Source: Nymphaea colorata (taxonomy: Eukaryota > Streptophyta > Magnoliopsida > Nymphaeales > Nymphaeaceae). Taken from it: 60,000 bases of DNA. Location of the stretch: the NCBI RefSeq assembly GCF_008831285.2, contig NC_045138.2:40355115-40415114 (forward strand). The letters run 5' to 3'. Position 1 is the stretch's first letter. Each line of letters opens with the position of its first letter. Shown here piece by piece: positions 38,701-51,400 of the stretch. The position numbers were made by a program, and so were the translations under genes. The notes under the pieces were generated by a model. The model worked only from the letters and a program-made list of their open reading frames with translations. It did not search any database and was not told the origin of the DNA.

Positions 38701-40165
38701 GCCAATGAATTGGTATTTCTTCTGTCGTTTCAGAAAATTATAACCATTTTACAGAAAGAGCCAATAAATTGTAAGCTATTGCTGTCCTTTTTTGTGTGTA
38801 TGGGTGCAATTACCTACATTTATACTGTACCTAGGATGGGGCACTGGGTGGATTGCTAGCTTTCTCATCTGACAAGAATACAGTCAGTTCTGGATTAATC
38901 TTAATGGCATTCTTAGCAGGATTTAAACTGAGATCTAATTTTAGGATCTCCTCTGTTTTCAACAAGTGTGAAGTAAAGAAGCATTGCCAGGGTCTAGACC
39001 TGCAACTCGCCTTGATGAGTTCCTGCTGTGCTCTAGATATACTGAAGCCGAATAATGAACAAAATCAGTGTCAACAAGGACTGAGTAATTTCAAATTTGT
39101 ACACTTCAAAGATCCTTTTATAAAATGGTTATCCAGAGTCTGCTTCCAATTTACTTCTGGTTTGCATAGACCAGGGTTCAAGGTTTCCAGTCCAAGCACG
39201 TCCAAACAGCTAATGGTAAAATTTCTCCCTAGTGGGTCAGATCTTGTTCCCAACCTGATAGGTGGACCCAGTAGACTTATCAGGCTCAACTGCTGTGATC
39301 TTCGCGTCATTTGATCTAATGACTCCACACACTTGCTGCACAAAGCCAATCTGAACCCAATACCCAGCTAGGCACAGCTATGAATGCAGAGACAAGAGAG
39401 CTTATTAAGAGGGTTGTCCTTACAGAAAGAACAGCTAGGCCATTACACTAATAACGTAGATCCCAAATTTTTACTGTGTATGGGCGTCCAAAAAGTTGAA
39501 TGCAGGCTTGGACTGGAGAACACAACATGTGACACAAAATTACGATCTGCTAGTGCTTTTGCATCATCACCATCTATCATAAAGATCGACGGCAGCCAGT
39601 GGGACCACCAGTGATAATGTCGCAGGTGCCATCAGTGGGCTTCACTATTTGCATAGTGTATGATGGTGATGGATCTGCATACCAAGAGGTTGTTTAGGGG
39701 ATGAATGTGATTGTTCATGGTTTCTCCAATATTTAGTGTTTGAATCCTAGTCAAAGCAACTATGGTCTTAGTAATGGTGCAAATGGAAGTTGTTTAAGAA
39801 GGTTGCAACGTGAATTCCTCCTGGAAACCTAGAAACAGAGGCTGGAAGCTAACTGGTTAATAAATGGCCAACTCTCTGCAACTGATCACAAGAATTAAGC
39901 TGACTGTCCAACACAAGAATGACTGTGCCAAACAACAATAAATGGATTGCGGTTCTGCATGTCACTTGGTCCTTCTCCTTAGAGTGTAAGCTTCTCTCTG
40001 CTAATTCATCAGGCTGCAGAACTGTCCCCAAACTAGAGAACTGTGCATGGGGGGCCCAGGATTAGTCCAGTGACTGGTTCTGGCCTCTCACCATTGCAGC
40101 AAAGAAGGTTTAGCAAAAATTCATGGTAGGCTTCGGTAAAGAGCCAAAAAAATGATGGGTATTTC

Positions 40166-40168
<3 letters not shown>

Positions 40169-40203
<35 letters not shown>
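40169..40203. repeat. (AT)n microsatellite upstream of CKX
   Basis: About 35 bp of AT repeats, some 370 bp before the CKX start codon. Confidence 0.95.
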
Positions 40204-40207
<4 letters not shown>

Positions 40208-40482
40208 TAGTTTCAATTATATGAGAGACCACTAATGGTTCGTGCTCATACTGATTCAAAGTCATAAAGTCTAAGATTGACCGTTCAAACTTTTTGAGAT
40301 TTCACAGAAGAGCCCGTAGCTTGTGCATAACGTGTGATTTGTTAGGTTCCTTCTTATTCTAAAAATTCCCCTTCTCCACCTCACTCTCCCCACTTAGGCT
40401 GCCAATGTCAGTTACGCGTCTCAGCACGCCACACTCGTTTAGTCTCTGTTTTCTCTCCCCATCTCTCCCACCCTCTCTTCCC

Positions 40483-40490
40483 TTTAAATA
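40483..40490 (+). promoter_or_regulatory. Possible TATA box of the CKX gene
   Basis: TTTAAATA lies 82 bases before the CKX ATG, within a CT-rich stretch typical of plant core promoters and leaders. The position fits a short leader, but no transcript end can be read from sequence. Confidence 0.4.
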
Positions 40491-40571
40491 TGGCTCCCCT
40501 CCCTCCCTTTCCCCTGCATCACTCTCTTCTGCACTACGAAATACAACACCACCTTCATTCTCCTCTTGGAA

Positions 40572-41211
40572 ATGTTCACGCCCATCTTCCCGTTTCTTCT
40601 TCTCCATCTCACCATTCTCATGATGGTCTCCCTCTCTTCTTGCTTCGCAGACCAACCCCACCAGGAAGCAAGCCTTCCTCTGCCCTTCCTCTCACCCGCC
40701 TCCGACCACGCCCATCTGAGGGACTTAGAAATCGATGGCAGCGTCGAATTCGACGATGTTCGGGCGGCCGGGACGGACTTCGGCCACCTGCACACATCGG
40801 TGCCGTCGGCGGTCGTCCACCCGAAATCCGTGGCCGACGTCGCCAAGACGGTGCGGCTGGTTTTCGAGCTCGGCCAGTCGTCGAACCTCACCATTGCGGC
40901 GCGGGGCCACGGCCACTCGCTGCAGGGGCAGGCTCAGGCCTCGGGCGGCATCGTGGTGAATATGGAGTCGTTGAAGTCGCCGGGAATTCGTGTGGTCCGG
41001 GAGGGTGGGTCGGCGTTCGTGGAGGCCGCCGGTGGCGAGCTTTGGATTAACGTTCTGAATGAGACGCTGAAGCAGGGGCTAGCACCGAGGTCTTGGACAG
41101 ATTATCTCTACCTCACCGTGGGCGGGACCCTCTCTAACGCTGGGGTTAGCGGCCAAGCCTTCCGCCATGGCCCACAGATCAGCAATGTCCATCAGTTGGA
41201 GGTTGTTACAG
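40572..41211 (+). CDS. CKX: CKX exon 1 (signal peptide and FAD-binding domain)
   Basis: Codes for residues 1-213 plus one base. The start is the ATG of MFTPIFPF; the frame is open for two more codons upstream, but the codon at its head is TTG. Contains the covalent FAD motif GHGHSLQGQ. Donor ACAG|GTAAAA is phase 1. Strongly GC-rich. Confidence 0.96.
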
Positions 41212-42520
41212 GTAAAACTCAAAAGAAGAAGAAAACTGAGCCCTCTCTCTCTCTCTTATTTCTCTCTTGGTGGTACAATCACGATGGGCATTTTCGTCAT
41301 AAAAAGGTTCTCATGGTCAACTGACAGGTGCAATTTGGTCATTTGAGTTTTTTTTTTTTTTCCAATTCTAAGGAAACAACTCAATGGAGAGTCTGAGACG
41401 GGTGAATATCTTCTTCCACTCGTCCACACAAAAGCTTTTGAATCTCAAAAGGTCTTCGCTTCAAAGTATTAGTTTGAACAAATTATGAAAAGAAAAACAT
41501 GAAATAAAAATTGGGTGCCAAAAGTATTTTTGTTTTTTCCTTTTTCAATAAAAGCCGAGTTTTTATTTTATTTCAAAATTCTAGTGGTAAAGGGCAATTT
41601 TGTCAATCACATAAAAGAAAATTTCTTTGGTGGTTAGCGGTTAGTCACCACACAAGATCCTAGGCAGCAGCATCATGCGTTTTTATCCCCAGTGTGCCGT
41701 TGGGTTGCAGCCGATCATGCTTGTCACAATATTTTCAAAAGCCAATCCATATAATGTAATTAAACAAGCACGATTTGATGCTCACAGTTTTTTTGAATCA
41801 GCTTTTGATTCCTCGGTTTGTGATCGTTTGTTGCATGGTCACATCTGCAACCAGCAATCACACGACCTCAAATTTTAATATAGATGTTTAAAAATGACGG
41901 CTTTATTATAAAGTCTAAACCTACCAAAAACTCGTTAAAACCTTCAGAATTCATAAGTAACAGAAAATGGTGTTCGATTTTCTAAAAAATATCAATATAT
42001 AATTATATCTTGCACTTTTTCCAGTACACATCATATCTTATATGAATCACTAATGTCTTAAAATTTTGAGAAAACCAAAGTATTGAAAAATACCACCAGA
42101 TCTATGCTTAGAGAGACTATCCTGAAAAATGAGATTTGTGATATACACATATGTGTGTGCATGTATGTATAGACTGTTTAATGAAAAAAGAACATAAGAA
42201 GAAGAAGGCGATGGGGGAGTGAGCAGTAAGCTTGATTTAGCTTATTGCACCTATTGCATGGTGTGCTTAATCTATTAGGGCCTGTTGATCCCACAAAGGA
42301 TTTGCAGGGCCCACCTGCGATTTCTGGGGCCCCTTGGGGAACTATAGGTCGGCTAACCCCCAAATGGACGGTGCAGATCTTAGGAACGTCCTTCTCGTTG
42401 AAGAATCTCAGACAAATCTTGATAGGCCCTATGGAGATGACAATTACTTCCTGATAAGGAGACCCAACCCATACTTTAATTCACATTTTTAGAAGCATTC
42501 GTATAATTGAAATCTACGTG

Positions 42521-42596
<76 letters not shown>

Positions 42597-43650
42597 AAAA
42601 AAGAGATGTCGCTGTTACATAAAAGCGAATTGAAGAATTAAACCAAATGGTCAGGTTGTGGGCAATTGATAGAGAAACGATGGGGACGTAAATGGTATAA
42701 AATCTGACGATTGCTGCGTGCAGGAAGAGGAGAGGTGAAGATCTGCTCGGAGAAGGAGAATGCAGACCTATTTCATGGCGTTTTAGGTGGATTGGGCCAG
42801 TTCGGAATCATCACTCGAGCACGAATCATTCTGGAGCCCGCTCCCCAGTTGGTAAGAGAGACCTCTGTGTATCAATTTCAAGTGTTTCTCTCTCAAGCAC
42901 CGAGATTGGTGTTCACCAACTTGGGAAGAAGCATTGCATCATCTTATGTTCTGTGACAATGTTTATGGTTTTGAGTTTTTCTTTTTCTCTGCTACTGCAT
43001 GAGATGATTTTCCCGTTTTTTTTTTTTATTCCGGTGGTCTTCCGTGTCATAGAGTTCTTTTTCAAGTGGACCCATGCGTTCCCCACTATCCCTGTTCAAC
43101 CAAAAGAAATGTTTTCCAGAAAATCCTTCTGTCTTAATCAATAAATTGTTTTAAATAGATCAGGTTTTCGAGAAAATCCCGCAGTCTTGTTTTTCTGTAT
43201 AAGTATAAATATGTAAAAACACAAACATGTAGGCGTGCACACACACACACACACAGAGACACGCACGCAACAAACGGGAAAGTGGGGATGTCATATTATC
43301 CCTGAATGTGCGCGATATAAATAGCAGGAGCTTGATGTTAATTGCCATGTGTTTGTGCAGGTGAAGTGGATCAGAGTTCTATACACAGACTTTGCAGCAT
43401 TTACAAGAGACCAGGAGATGTTGATATCTGAGGAGAACACTTTTGACTACATTGAGGGCTTCGTGATCATAAACAGGACGAGCGTACTGAGCAACTGGAG
43501 GTCATCCTTCAATCCGAAAGACCCAGCTCAGGCCAGCCTCTTTGAGAGCCATGGCAAGACTCTCTTCTGCTTGGAGATGACCAAGAACTTCAACCATGGA
43601 GACCTCGACTCCGTAAACCAGGTAGCACAGGCAACCCCACTCCAAATTCA

Positions 43651-43707
<57 letters not shown>

Positions 43708-46700
43708 ATAGAGGAATATTGGGGAGGTCAAAAGAAAATGTTGGTTTTTGAACAGCATAAAGGTGAAACAGAGTCCATGGTTTGGATGCATCTGTGAAAC
43801 TGATCATACTAGGAATAAGCGAGATGCTTCCCTTTTTATCTTCCATGTCTCAACCAATAGTTTGTCAACACTAGTTAAAAAAGCTAGGAGCTGTGACAAA
43901 GAGATATCCCATATTTTCCATGTTCTAGATTGGTACGTGGTATGTTTTAAGTCCCGAAAACGAGATTTGGCAGGAGATGATTGGATATTTTGGAAAATTT
44001 CTAGGAACCTGAAACCCCACACCGAAAGATAAGCCACTACGGACCCCACGTCGTAACTAGTGATGCTTGTTCGTGAAAACGAAATGCATATTGGCTGCTT
44101 TATCTGTGAACATACTTGAACCGGGCAATAAGAGGAGTTAGTTCACCTTCTATCTTTAGCTGGTGAAACTGCCTCTGCATTCTAATAAACGGTTCCATAT
44201 GCCTAATCTTTTTCTTTCTAGATAATTCAGGAATTTTAGTTCTTGTTCTTTTCCAACTCATCAAGGAGCGAGGGACCTTTCATCTTGGGGATGCTTGTAC
44301 GCGTGTTATGTCACGAGGACACCCATGTGAACTGTGTCTGGACACAATTCTGAGGCAAAAATTTTCGTTTTAAGGAAAGTTGGGACATGCGGGACATGAG
44401 TTTCCACTTGAAGGAAGTTGTTGTTTAGAATATAATTCAAATTTGGTAAACAAAGTTAGGCATGACAAATACCATCCTTGCATTTATGTGATGGGGGCAT
44501 GGAGTGGGAGTCATCTTAGTGTGACGACTAGACCTGTACCAGTGCCATTGTCAAGAGTCACTGTCACCAAGCATCAAAAGAGCAACCAAGCAACTTATGT
44601 CGAATAAGTTTCAATTAGATACGATCATGGGTGGTCTTTTCCATGTCTCCTTTGTTAATTATTGATTACAGTAAGAAACCAGAACGAGAGAGAGAGAGAG
44701 AGATCTGTAACAAAACAGTGACCATGATCTTCCTGTTGGGTGTTGCAGGAAATTGACAGGTTGATGGCCAAGTTGAGCTTCATCCCTTCAACAGTGTTCA
44801 TGTCGGAGGTGCCGTACGTCGACTTCCTTGATCGAGTCCATGCCTCGGAGGTGAAACTTCAAAGCCAGGGCCTGTGGGAAGTTCCACACCCTTGGCTCAA
44901 TCTGTTCATACCAAGATCCAAAATCCACCACTTTGCAAGGGAGGTGTTTGGCAAAATCATCACCGACAGCAGTAACGGGCCCATCCTTATCTATCCACTC
45001 AACAAGACCAGGTAAACTTAAGTACCCAGTTCCAACTTTTTCTCTGTCTTTTTTTTTTTTTTACAACTAGAAACATATAGAACTGTGTTTGGGTGCCATG
45101 AAGTCCTCAAAATTCTACTGTGTTTAGTTTAGTAGGAAATAAAAAATACGAGTCATTTGGTAATAGGGATATTTTGTATGTGTCCTATGATATGAATCTG
45201 CTTGTAGATTGAGGTAGATTCATGTAACACTCCACTTTTTCATGAATCTGTCCAATCTTTTGAATTAGATGCATCAAATAGAGCACTTACAAAGTGTCCC
45301 TATACCAAACAGCCTCTGGCAAGACATTTCGTGGTTTTCATGCTCCCAAACAAGTAAACAGTTTTCTTAATAAAAATTGAGCTTCAAATGGTGGCTCTCG
45401 GCACCAACTCAGGCTAGTTGACTACCTTGAGTGATTGGCCATGGAATGTGGGATCTCCACTTACCTAACAGCATCAAAAATCAAACACTTCACCTGCCAA
45501 CAAAGCCAAACTAACTATGAACCAGTCAAAAGTTCTGTTGACCCAGGTCAAACCTTCTATGCTTTTCTAAGATCTTCTTGCTTGTATGCGACTTAACATC
45601 ATACCCCACTGCCAATAACCCAAATATTCTGAGTCAGTTGGCTCATCAGTATGTGACACATGTTCCCTTGGCTTTGTAGCTCAAAAGTGAGCGAAGTGGG
45701 TTCACAATTTTGCATCTTATATTGAGTGACTATATGCGTGCATTCACACACACACATACATGTATACATGTGTAGATGCAAGCGCATGACACATGCATTT
45801 ATGCGTGACCACGTATGCGAAACACGTGTGCAAAAAACAGGCCTTCCTCTTCAAGCATGTGACAAATGGCTAAACTTCAAGGAGAAGAAACAGTGACACT
45901 GGTGGGATTACATGGACGCCCACAATTGGACCGATGGATGGTATCCAAAATATTAAGGGCTTAAGAAAAGTAGGAAAATTTATGACTACCTTTTGAAGAC
46001 TTTGGACTCATAATAGGCTGCTGTCCACTGTTTAGAACGCTTGTTGGATGATATTACCCAACTCAAGAACACATGGTAGGAGAAACCATGATCCCCATGC
46101 AACAGGCCCACATATTCCACCAAGCAGCAATGGAAAAGGTGATGCCCAAATGACGAAGAAAAGCTAATGGGGCAGTCAAAAGGAGGACTACAAAAAAGAC
46201 CCACTTGATGTGCCGACTTGCACTAGTGGGTGCATGGCTGGGCCTGACTGCATTGTGGGCCTGCCAGTATTGCTGCCTCCAATAAGAACGAGTCACAACT
46301 CATTCAAGTGAGTGTGTGGATCGAAAAAGTAGTCAGCATTTTGAATGAATAATTGATCGAGGGACACAAACCCGTCTCATGTTTTCTCTTCACTTTCATT
46401 TCCACTGTTCTTCCATAACACAAACAGACAAAAAATAAAAAAAAAATGCATATATCGTGATGATATTAGTATTTTATAACAATATATATTGGCAACAAAT
46501 CAGCTGGAGCATCACATGATGCCCACTTGTTGATGTGGACTTCTGAACGCTCTGTCTAAGAAAAACTTGCACCCTGGGGCTAAGCCTAGACCCACAAGTG
46601 CTAAGAGGCCAAGACCTAGCCTGGTCTAAGGATGGGCTCGGCGCGGGGACTTGATGGGAGTTGGTGAACGTCACTTACATATACATGTCTCTCTAATTAC

Positions 46701-47028
46701 CTGCAGATGGGACGGTAGAACATCAGCAGTTACTCCGGAAGAGGACGTCTTCTACTTGGTGGCCTTCCTGTATTCTGCTTCGACATCTCCCGAAGCGCCT
46801 AACAGTGTGAAGAACATCCAGTCCCTGAACAGAAGGGTGCTGAGGTTCTGTAAGAAATCTGGCGTGGGGATGAAGCAGTATCTCCCTCACTATGAGGTGC
46901 AGTCCGAGTGGAAGGCTCACTTCGGTGAGAAGTGGAAGCAGTTTGCTCAGAGAAAGATGACCTACGACCCTCTGGCCATCCTTGGTCCGGGACAGAGAAT
47001 TTTCCAGAAGGCAAAGCCCTTCTCATGA
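40572..47028 (+). CDS. CKX: Cytokinin oxidase/dehydrogenase (five exons, complete)
   Basis: Exons 40572-41211, 42724-42851, 43361-43621, 44749-45011 and 46707-47028 join in frame into 537 residues, normal for the family. The enzyme oxidatively removes the side chain of isopentenyladenine- and zeatin-type cytokinins. Residues 1-26 form a hydrophobic signal peptide ending near CFA, so secretion or vacuolar/ER entry is likely. The FAD-binding half has GHGHSLQGQ, where His115 is the expected covalent FAD attachment site. It is followed by [18 protein letters not shown], with Asp177 the expected catalytic acid, and [13 protein letters not shown]. The substrate half has [15 protein letters not shown] and FTRDQE (270-275), and the end has [16 protein letters not shown] and NRT are possible N-glycosylation sites. 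The intron after VVTG and the five-exon plan are typical. Which CKX subgroup it belongs to is not decided. Confidence 0.96.
42520..42595. repeat. Compound (TA)n(TG)n(GA)n microsatellite in CKX intron 1
   Basis: Three dinucleotide runs in a row, about 28, 34 and 16 bp, ending some 130 bp before exon 2. Confidence 0.96.
42724..42851 (+). CDS. CKX: CKX exon 2
   Basis: Completes a Gly codon, then [16 protein letters not shown] through [13 protein letters not shown] to PAPQL. Acceptor CGTGCAG|GAAGAG; donor CAGTTG|GTAAGA in phase 0. Confidence 0.96.
43361..43621 (+). CDS. CKX: CKX exon 3
   Basis: Codes for 87 residues, [19 protein letters not shown] to GDLDSVNQ, part of the substrate-binding domain. 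Acceptor TGTGCAG|GTGAAG; donor AACCAG|GTAGCA in phase 0. Confidence 0.96.
43655..43708. repeat. Compound (AT)n(AG)n microsatellite in CKX intron 3
   Basis: About 28 bp of AT followed by 26 bp of AG, starting only 34 bases after the exon 3 donor. Confidence 0.96.
44749..45011 (+). CDS. CKX: CKX exon 4
   Basis: Codes for 87 residues plus two bases, [13 protein letters not shown] to LIYPLNKT. It includes the conserved [12 protein letters not shown] and [11 protein letters not shown]. Acceptor GTTGCAG|GAAATT; donor ACCAG|GTAAAC in phase 2. Confidence 0.96.
45155..45310. mobile_element. Foldback MITE in CKX intron 4
   Basis: The left end ATTTGGTAATAGGGATATTT and the right end around CCCTATACCAAAC are inverted copies with mismatches over about 30 bases. 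The interior AGATTGAGGTAGATTCATG is shared with the 30.7-kb copy and in part with the 51.3-kb copy. No coding capacity. Confidence 0.6.
46707..47028 (+). CDS. CKX: CKX exon 5 (C-terminus)
   Basis: Completes an Arg codon, then [20 protein letters not shown] to the C-terminal [15 protein letters not shown] and TGA. Acceptor CCTGCAG|ATGGGA. The conserved PGQ-I-F motif near the end packs against FAD in the family. Confidence 0.96.
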
Positions 47029-47155
47029 TCATGCTGTTATTTTATAATTTTTAGCTTCATTTCTGATGATAGGAAGCGTTTGTCTTACATGTGTACATAA
47101 AATTAATGAAAATCAAAGCTTCTTCCAACTACTCATTTCTTCAGAACAATTTACA

Positions 47156-47159
47156 AACA

Positions 47160-47206
<47 letters not shown>
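47156..47206. repeat. (AC)n(AG)n microsatellite downstream of CKX
   Basis: About 22 bp of AC and 30 bp of AG, some 130 bases after the CKX stop codon, near the expected 3' end of the transcript. Confidence 0.95.
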
Positions 47207-47207
<1 letters not shown>

Positions 47208-50200
47208 TGTGAATTTCTTCCTCCAGGAATCTCACGTTCGAAGTTAGGTTTCATGCATGTGATGTAAGTTCTACAAAGGATCTCACTGTGGTAAAAAGGA
47301 GTTCTTTACAGATAATATCATGTCACCGTTAGCTATATATTAGCCTTTGAAAATCTTATGATAAGATGTGAAAGTCAGAAAATATGCCGATCGATCCAAT
47401 GGGACCAAAGAGTAACGAACGGGTGTTTTATATATGTGCTCTTTGTTCAGTAAAGTACCAACCAACAGAATACAGCAGTACCTCAAGCAAATAATGGATG
47501 CACGCGATAATATTCCCCACGTAGACCAAGCGGAAACTTTTAGTACCGTGAAAGATTGACGCAAGAATTACGTAATCATACTTCCCAGTTTCCCAGGCGA
47601 TCCTTACAAGTTTTACTTTTTCCTCTTGGTTAAATTGCAAAAAGTTTTTACTGTTAGTTACCACAATCTAAGTCTTTTGTGACATAAAAAAGAAAGCGTC
47701 AGAGGGTTTCGTAGTTACTAGAGGAACAACCCATTAAATTTTATATCCAGTTTTCAACTAAAATTTTTTCTGAATGTATTGGTAAGATCCAAAATCAAAC
47801 CGACCAAGCAGATAAAAAAAATGAATTCGGTAAGAGAAAATGTGTCTAAACCCTTGGACTCAGTGTATGATTTAGGCGATCAAAATTGAATGGGTGTGTC
47901 CGATCTGATCAAAATGGTACAAACGATCAATTAGTTGTATCTTACCCTGTCTGATTTGGATTTGGTTCCCAAAATCTATGTTGGAACGGCAACCCAATTA
48001 AGGATGAAGCGACTAGGTCGAATCTGATGGATCTGACCCGAGTCCACATCATTTACACTTTCTATCTGTTGGAGCAATGATACCCTCATGGTTTTTTTTT
48101 TGTGATTGTGCAAATTAAACCTGGATGATGATCTGCGGAGTTAGCTAAACATGTTTGGTCGAGGGGCACTAAAACAAACTTAAACCATTTATAGTAAAAT
48201 TATTATGATTGAGGGACACGACACCGCAGATAAATAAGCAAAGCTTGAGGGGCACCTTTTATATAAATATGCAAATGTTGGGGTGAAACCCATAACTAAA
48301 CAAAGAAATCTTGTCAGATTATTTGGGCAACTGCCACAGAAGTATTTTGCTCCAAATTTTGTTTTGATATCCTTGAAATTTATTTTTGTTTGCAAGTTGA
48401 GGTTTGGTAGAAGGCATGCATCAAAAATAATAAGATAGGTTCATGAAACACTAGAACTATTAAATATTCATGAAATATGAAATATATAATGCTTCTGTTG
48501 TAAATATTAGGCTAAGTTTACGAAACACTAGAACTACCAATGGATTCCTCTACCTCTTTAACTTGAAGGTCATAACATGGGCTCGCTTCTGCTCCAAGTT
48601 TTGTTTGATATGCTTGAAATTTATTTTTATTTGCAAGCTGAGGCTTGGTGCATAAAAAATATTCGAAACTCTAAACCTCATTGGACAGCTTGAAGGTCTT
48701 AAAAGTTAAAATGGGCTCGCTTGTCACGTTCTTGAAATTAAACAACAAAAAGACAAGAGGTGCTACAAACACGGCAAGGCAAAAGGCGAGTTCGAGTTCA
48801 AAGCAGAGAAACGGACAAATGGCGAGCAATCATGTGGGTGCGGTAATCTATGATGATTCATCACACCAGTGGGCGTGGGCTCCAGTTGTTGGGTTCGAGT
48901 CAAGTCAACTCAAACAGAGAGAGAGAGATTTTATATTGTATAAAATGCGTAAAACGCCAAATATTTGCAACCAAGATGGTGGCAGACCGGAAGTTGGCAA
49001 AGGCCTAACTTTCGGAGCTTAAGTCGCTTCGGAAAAACTTGAACAGCGTACAAACAATAAATTAAATGAAATAAAAAACAAACATGCACCTCTCTTTCTC
49101 TCTCTTTTTCACTGTTAGTTGGGTTGGAAAGTGTGTTGAGATTCAGAACTATCTTGGAAGATGTTATTCTAATAGTATTAAAGAATGTTGATCTTGAGAG
49201 TAAGAGAGCCACTATGATCTTTCTCTCTTTCCGTGGGCTTGCAACTATACGATGGTGCACACACTTAGAGATACAGAAACATGGTTGAAATGGGTGCATG
49301 AAATTGAGGACCTGCACAATCCTCACTGATATGATAATCCCTCAAAACTTTCATGATCATAGAAGTTACTAGATGCATGGGATCTTCGTGTTGATCAACT
49401 GCTTTTTTGCTGCAGAGATCAGATTTTTCTACACTGCTAGAACTCAATAGCTGTAAGCTTTTTGGTCTTAACAGATCTAATCTATGTACCAAATAAGGAT
49501 GCGTTTATGGTCTATTACAGTTTACTTTTTTTTTAGAAGAAAACTAATTGTCAATTAAAATGCGGCAGTTTATTGAAACTTATCCTCAAATTGGACACCT
49601 GTTTCAAACTTGTAGCATCCCATCAACTTGATAGCTTTCACCAATTGGGTTTGCCAAGTGAGTGGAGTCCTTCAAGCAATAAAGGTCAATTTTCTCAGCA
49701 TATACGGTAGGGAGTTACATTATTGGTCACCCACATGGCAAGTTTATTGCACGGCATACATAATGTCATAAATTAGGAAGACGGTGAAATAATTTAGGAG
49801 GTGACTGTAGATATAACAGGTGAAACCAGCAGCTAGCCGAAAAACAGTTTTCGTCATTATGAGAAGGAAATTTTGAAGTACAGATTGTTAAAAAGACATC
49901 CTAACTTTTCTTTTCTGTATGTAACAAAAGATTTGCAAGTTTAATTTTTCAAGTCTACTGTTAATTAATATGTTCAACCATTTTACCCTCTAAAAAATGA
50001 CATGATTTTTTTAATATACATTTGCACTCTCTCGTCGATAATTTTTTGGCATTATTAACAAAAAAAGAAAACATCACCTGGCAGTTTTTTATATTAATAA
50101 AAGAAGAACCTGCCTGATTTGGGTATAGTTAACCATGTATTGATATGAATGAATATAACTAAAGAGACCAATATAGAATAATGGAGATCAAATTTGTTGG

Positions 50201-51280
50201 CAATTGAGGGTATTGTATATTTAATCTCATTGCAGTATGCTTAATCGATGAAATGGTAGATTCGGTTGATAGCCCAAAACTTGGATGTGCTTTAGATGCA
50301 TCGAAGGTTTATGTCCATTTGTTGCATCACCAAGTCTTTGGTTTTATTTCTGAAAACTTTCATGAAAAGGCTAGCAATCAATCCAGTAGAATAGAAAATA
50401 GCGAAGCCATTAATTAAAACAGATCCTTTTAATTTGCGACCGGCCTGATTGTTGGTATTGGAATTAACGAGTGATTTTCAAAGCTCAGACTCAGTGGGTC
50501 GTCAGTGAATCAGAAATCTGAAACATGCGGTACTGTCCATACTTCAAAAGTTGGTTTCTCCACAAGTTACTCCCAAGATCCTGTCCCACCTATGAGGCGA
50601 CGGTGTCAGACCTGGATTTGGATCCCGTCAAATCTTTCGCAACAAACTTCGTGTATTGAAAATGAAAACCTTACCGGATATGCTCTGACAATTGTAAAAG
50701 TAATTTGATTTTTTAGCATTGGAAAGTGTGTGTGTGAATCTTAGCATTCATACACTAATTTGATATTGAATTGCCTAAACCATGTAACGCCTGTATTCGT
50801 TGCTGCTATGTTGTAAGCCTGATTGGCCCTACCAAATTGGGTGCTACCCAAATCGGACAAAGCACAACTCATATTTGTCATCAAGCGAGAATTAGGTTGT
50901 CTCCTAAGAGCCTGTTTAATTTAGAAGATGAACATTGTAGTTTTAGAAAATATTTTTCTTAAAACGCATCGTTTAATAACAGAACTACTGTACGTTATTC
51001 TCTAAAGAAAAATATATTATACCGTGCGTAAACACATATATGTTATTAAACACACGTAAGTTCTTTAATGAGATCTAAGAATTATGGACATCTACAAATA
51101 TACCTTGTTTCTTGAAATAAGAACAAAAAGTTTTGAAAGCGATGTGTTTTATGAACATGAGTTCTAACAACTCAAGTTTGGGATGGTTAGGATGGGAGCT
51201 ACTAGGCGGTTAACATCTATTTTGAATCCGAGGTGTCAACTCTATGTCTTGTAAAAGCAAGCCATGTACCCTAAAAGACT

Positions 51281-51400
51281 GTTTGGCAATAGGAACATTC
51301 ACTAAGTATCCCATGAATATGCTTCGAAAAGTGGGACACATTATATCATGAATCTGCCTCAATCTCATGGGATGCTTACCGAGTGTTTCTATTGCCAAAC
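51281..51400. mobile_element. 120-bp foldback MITE with GTTTGGCAATAG ends
   Basis: The left end GTTTGGCAATAGGAACATTC and the reverse complement of the right end (GTTTGGCAATAGAAACACTC) agree over about 38 bases with six or so mismatches. The middle is CATGAATCTGCCTCAATCT. It belongs with the elements at 45155-45310 and 30680-30900. Confidence 0.75.

Noticed and set aside
40490-41050. A 186-codon frame overlapping CKX exon 1 in another frame, and minus-strand frames over the same exon.
   Set aside because: Shadow frames caused by the high GC content of the real exon.
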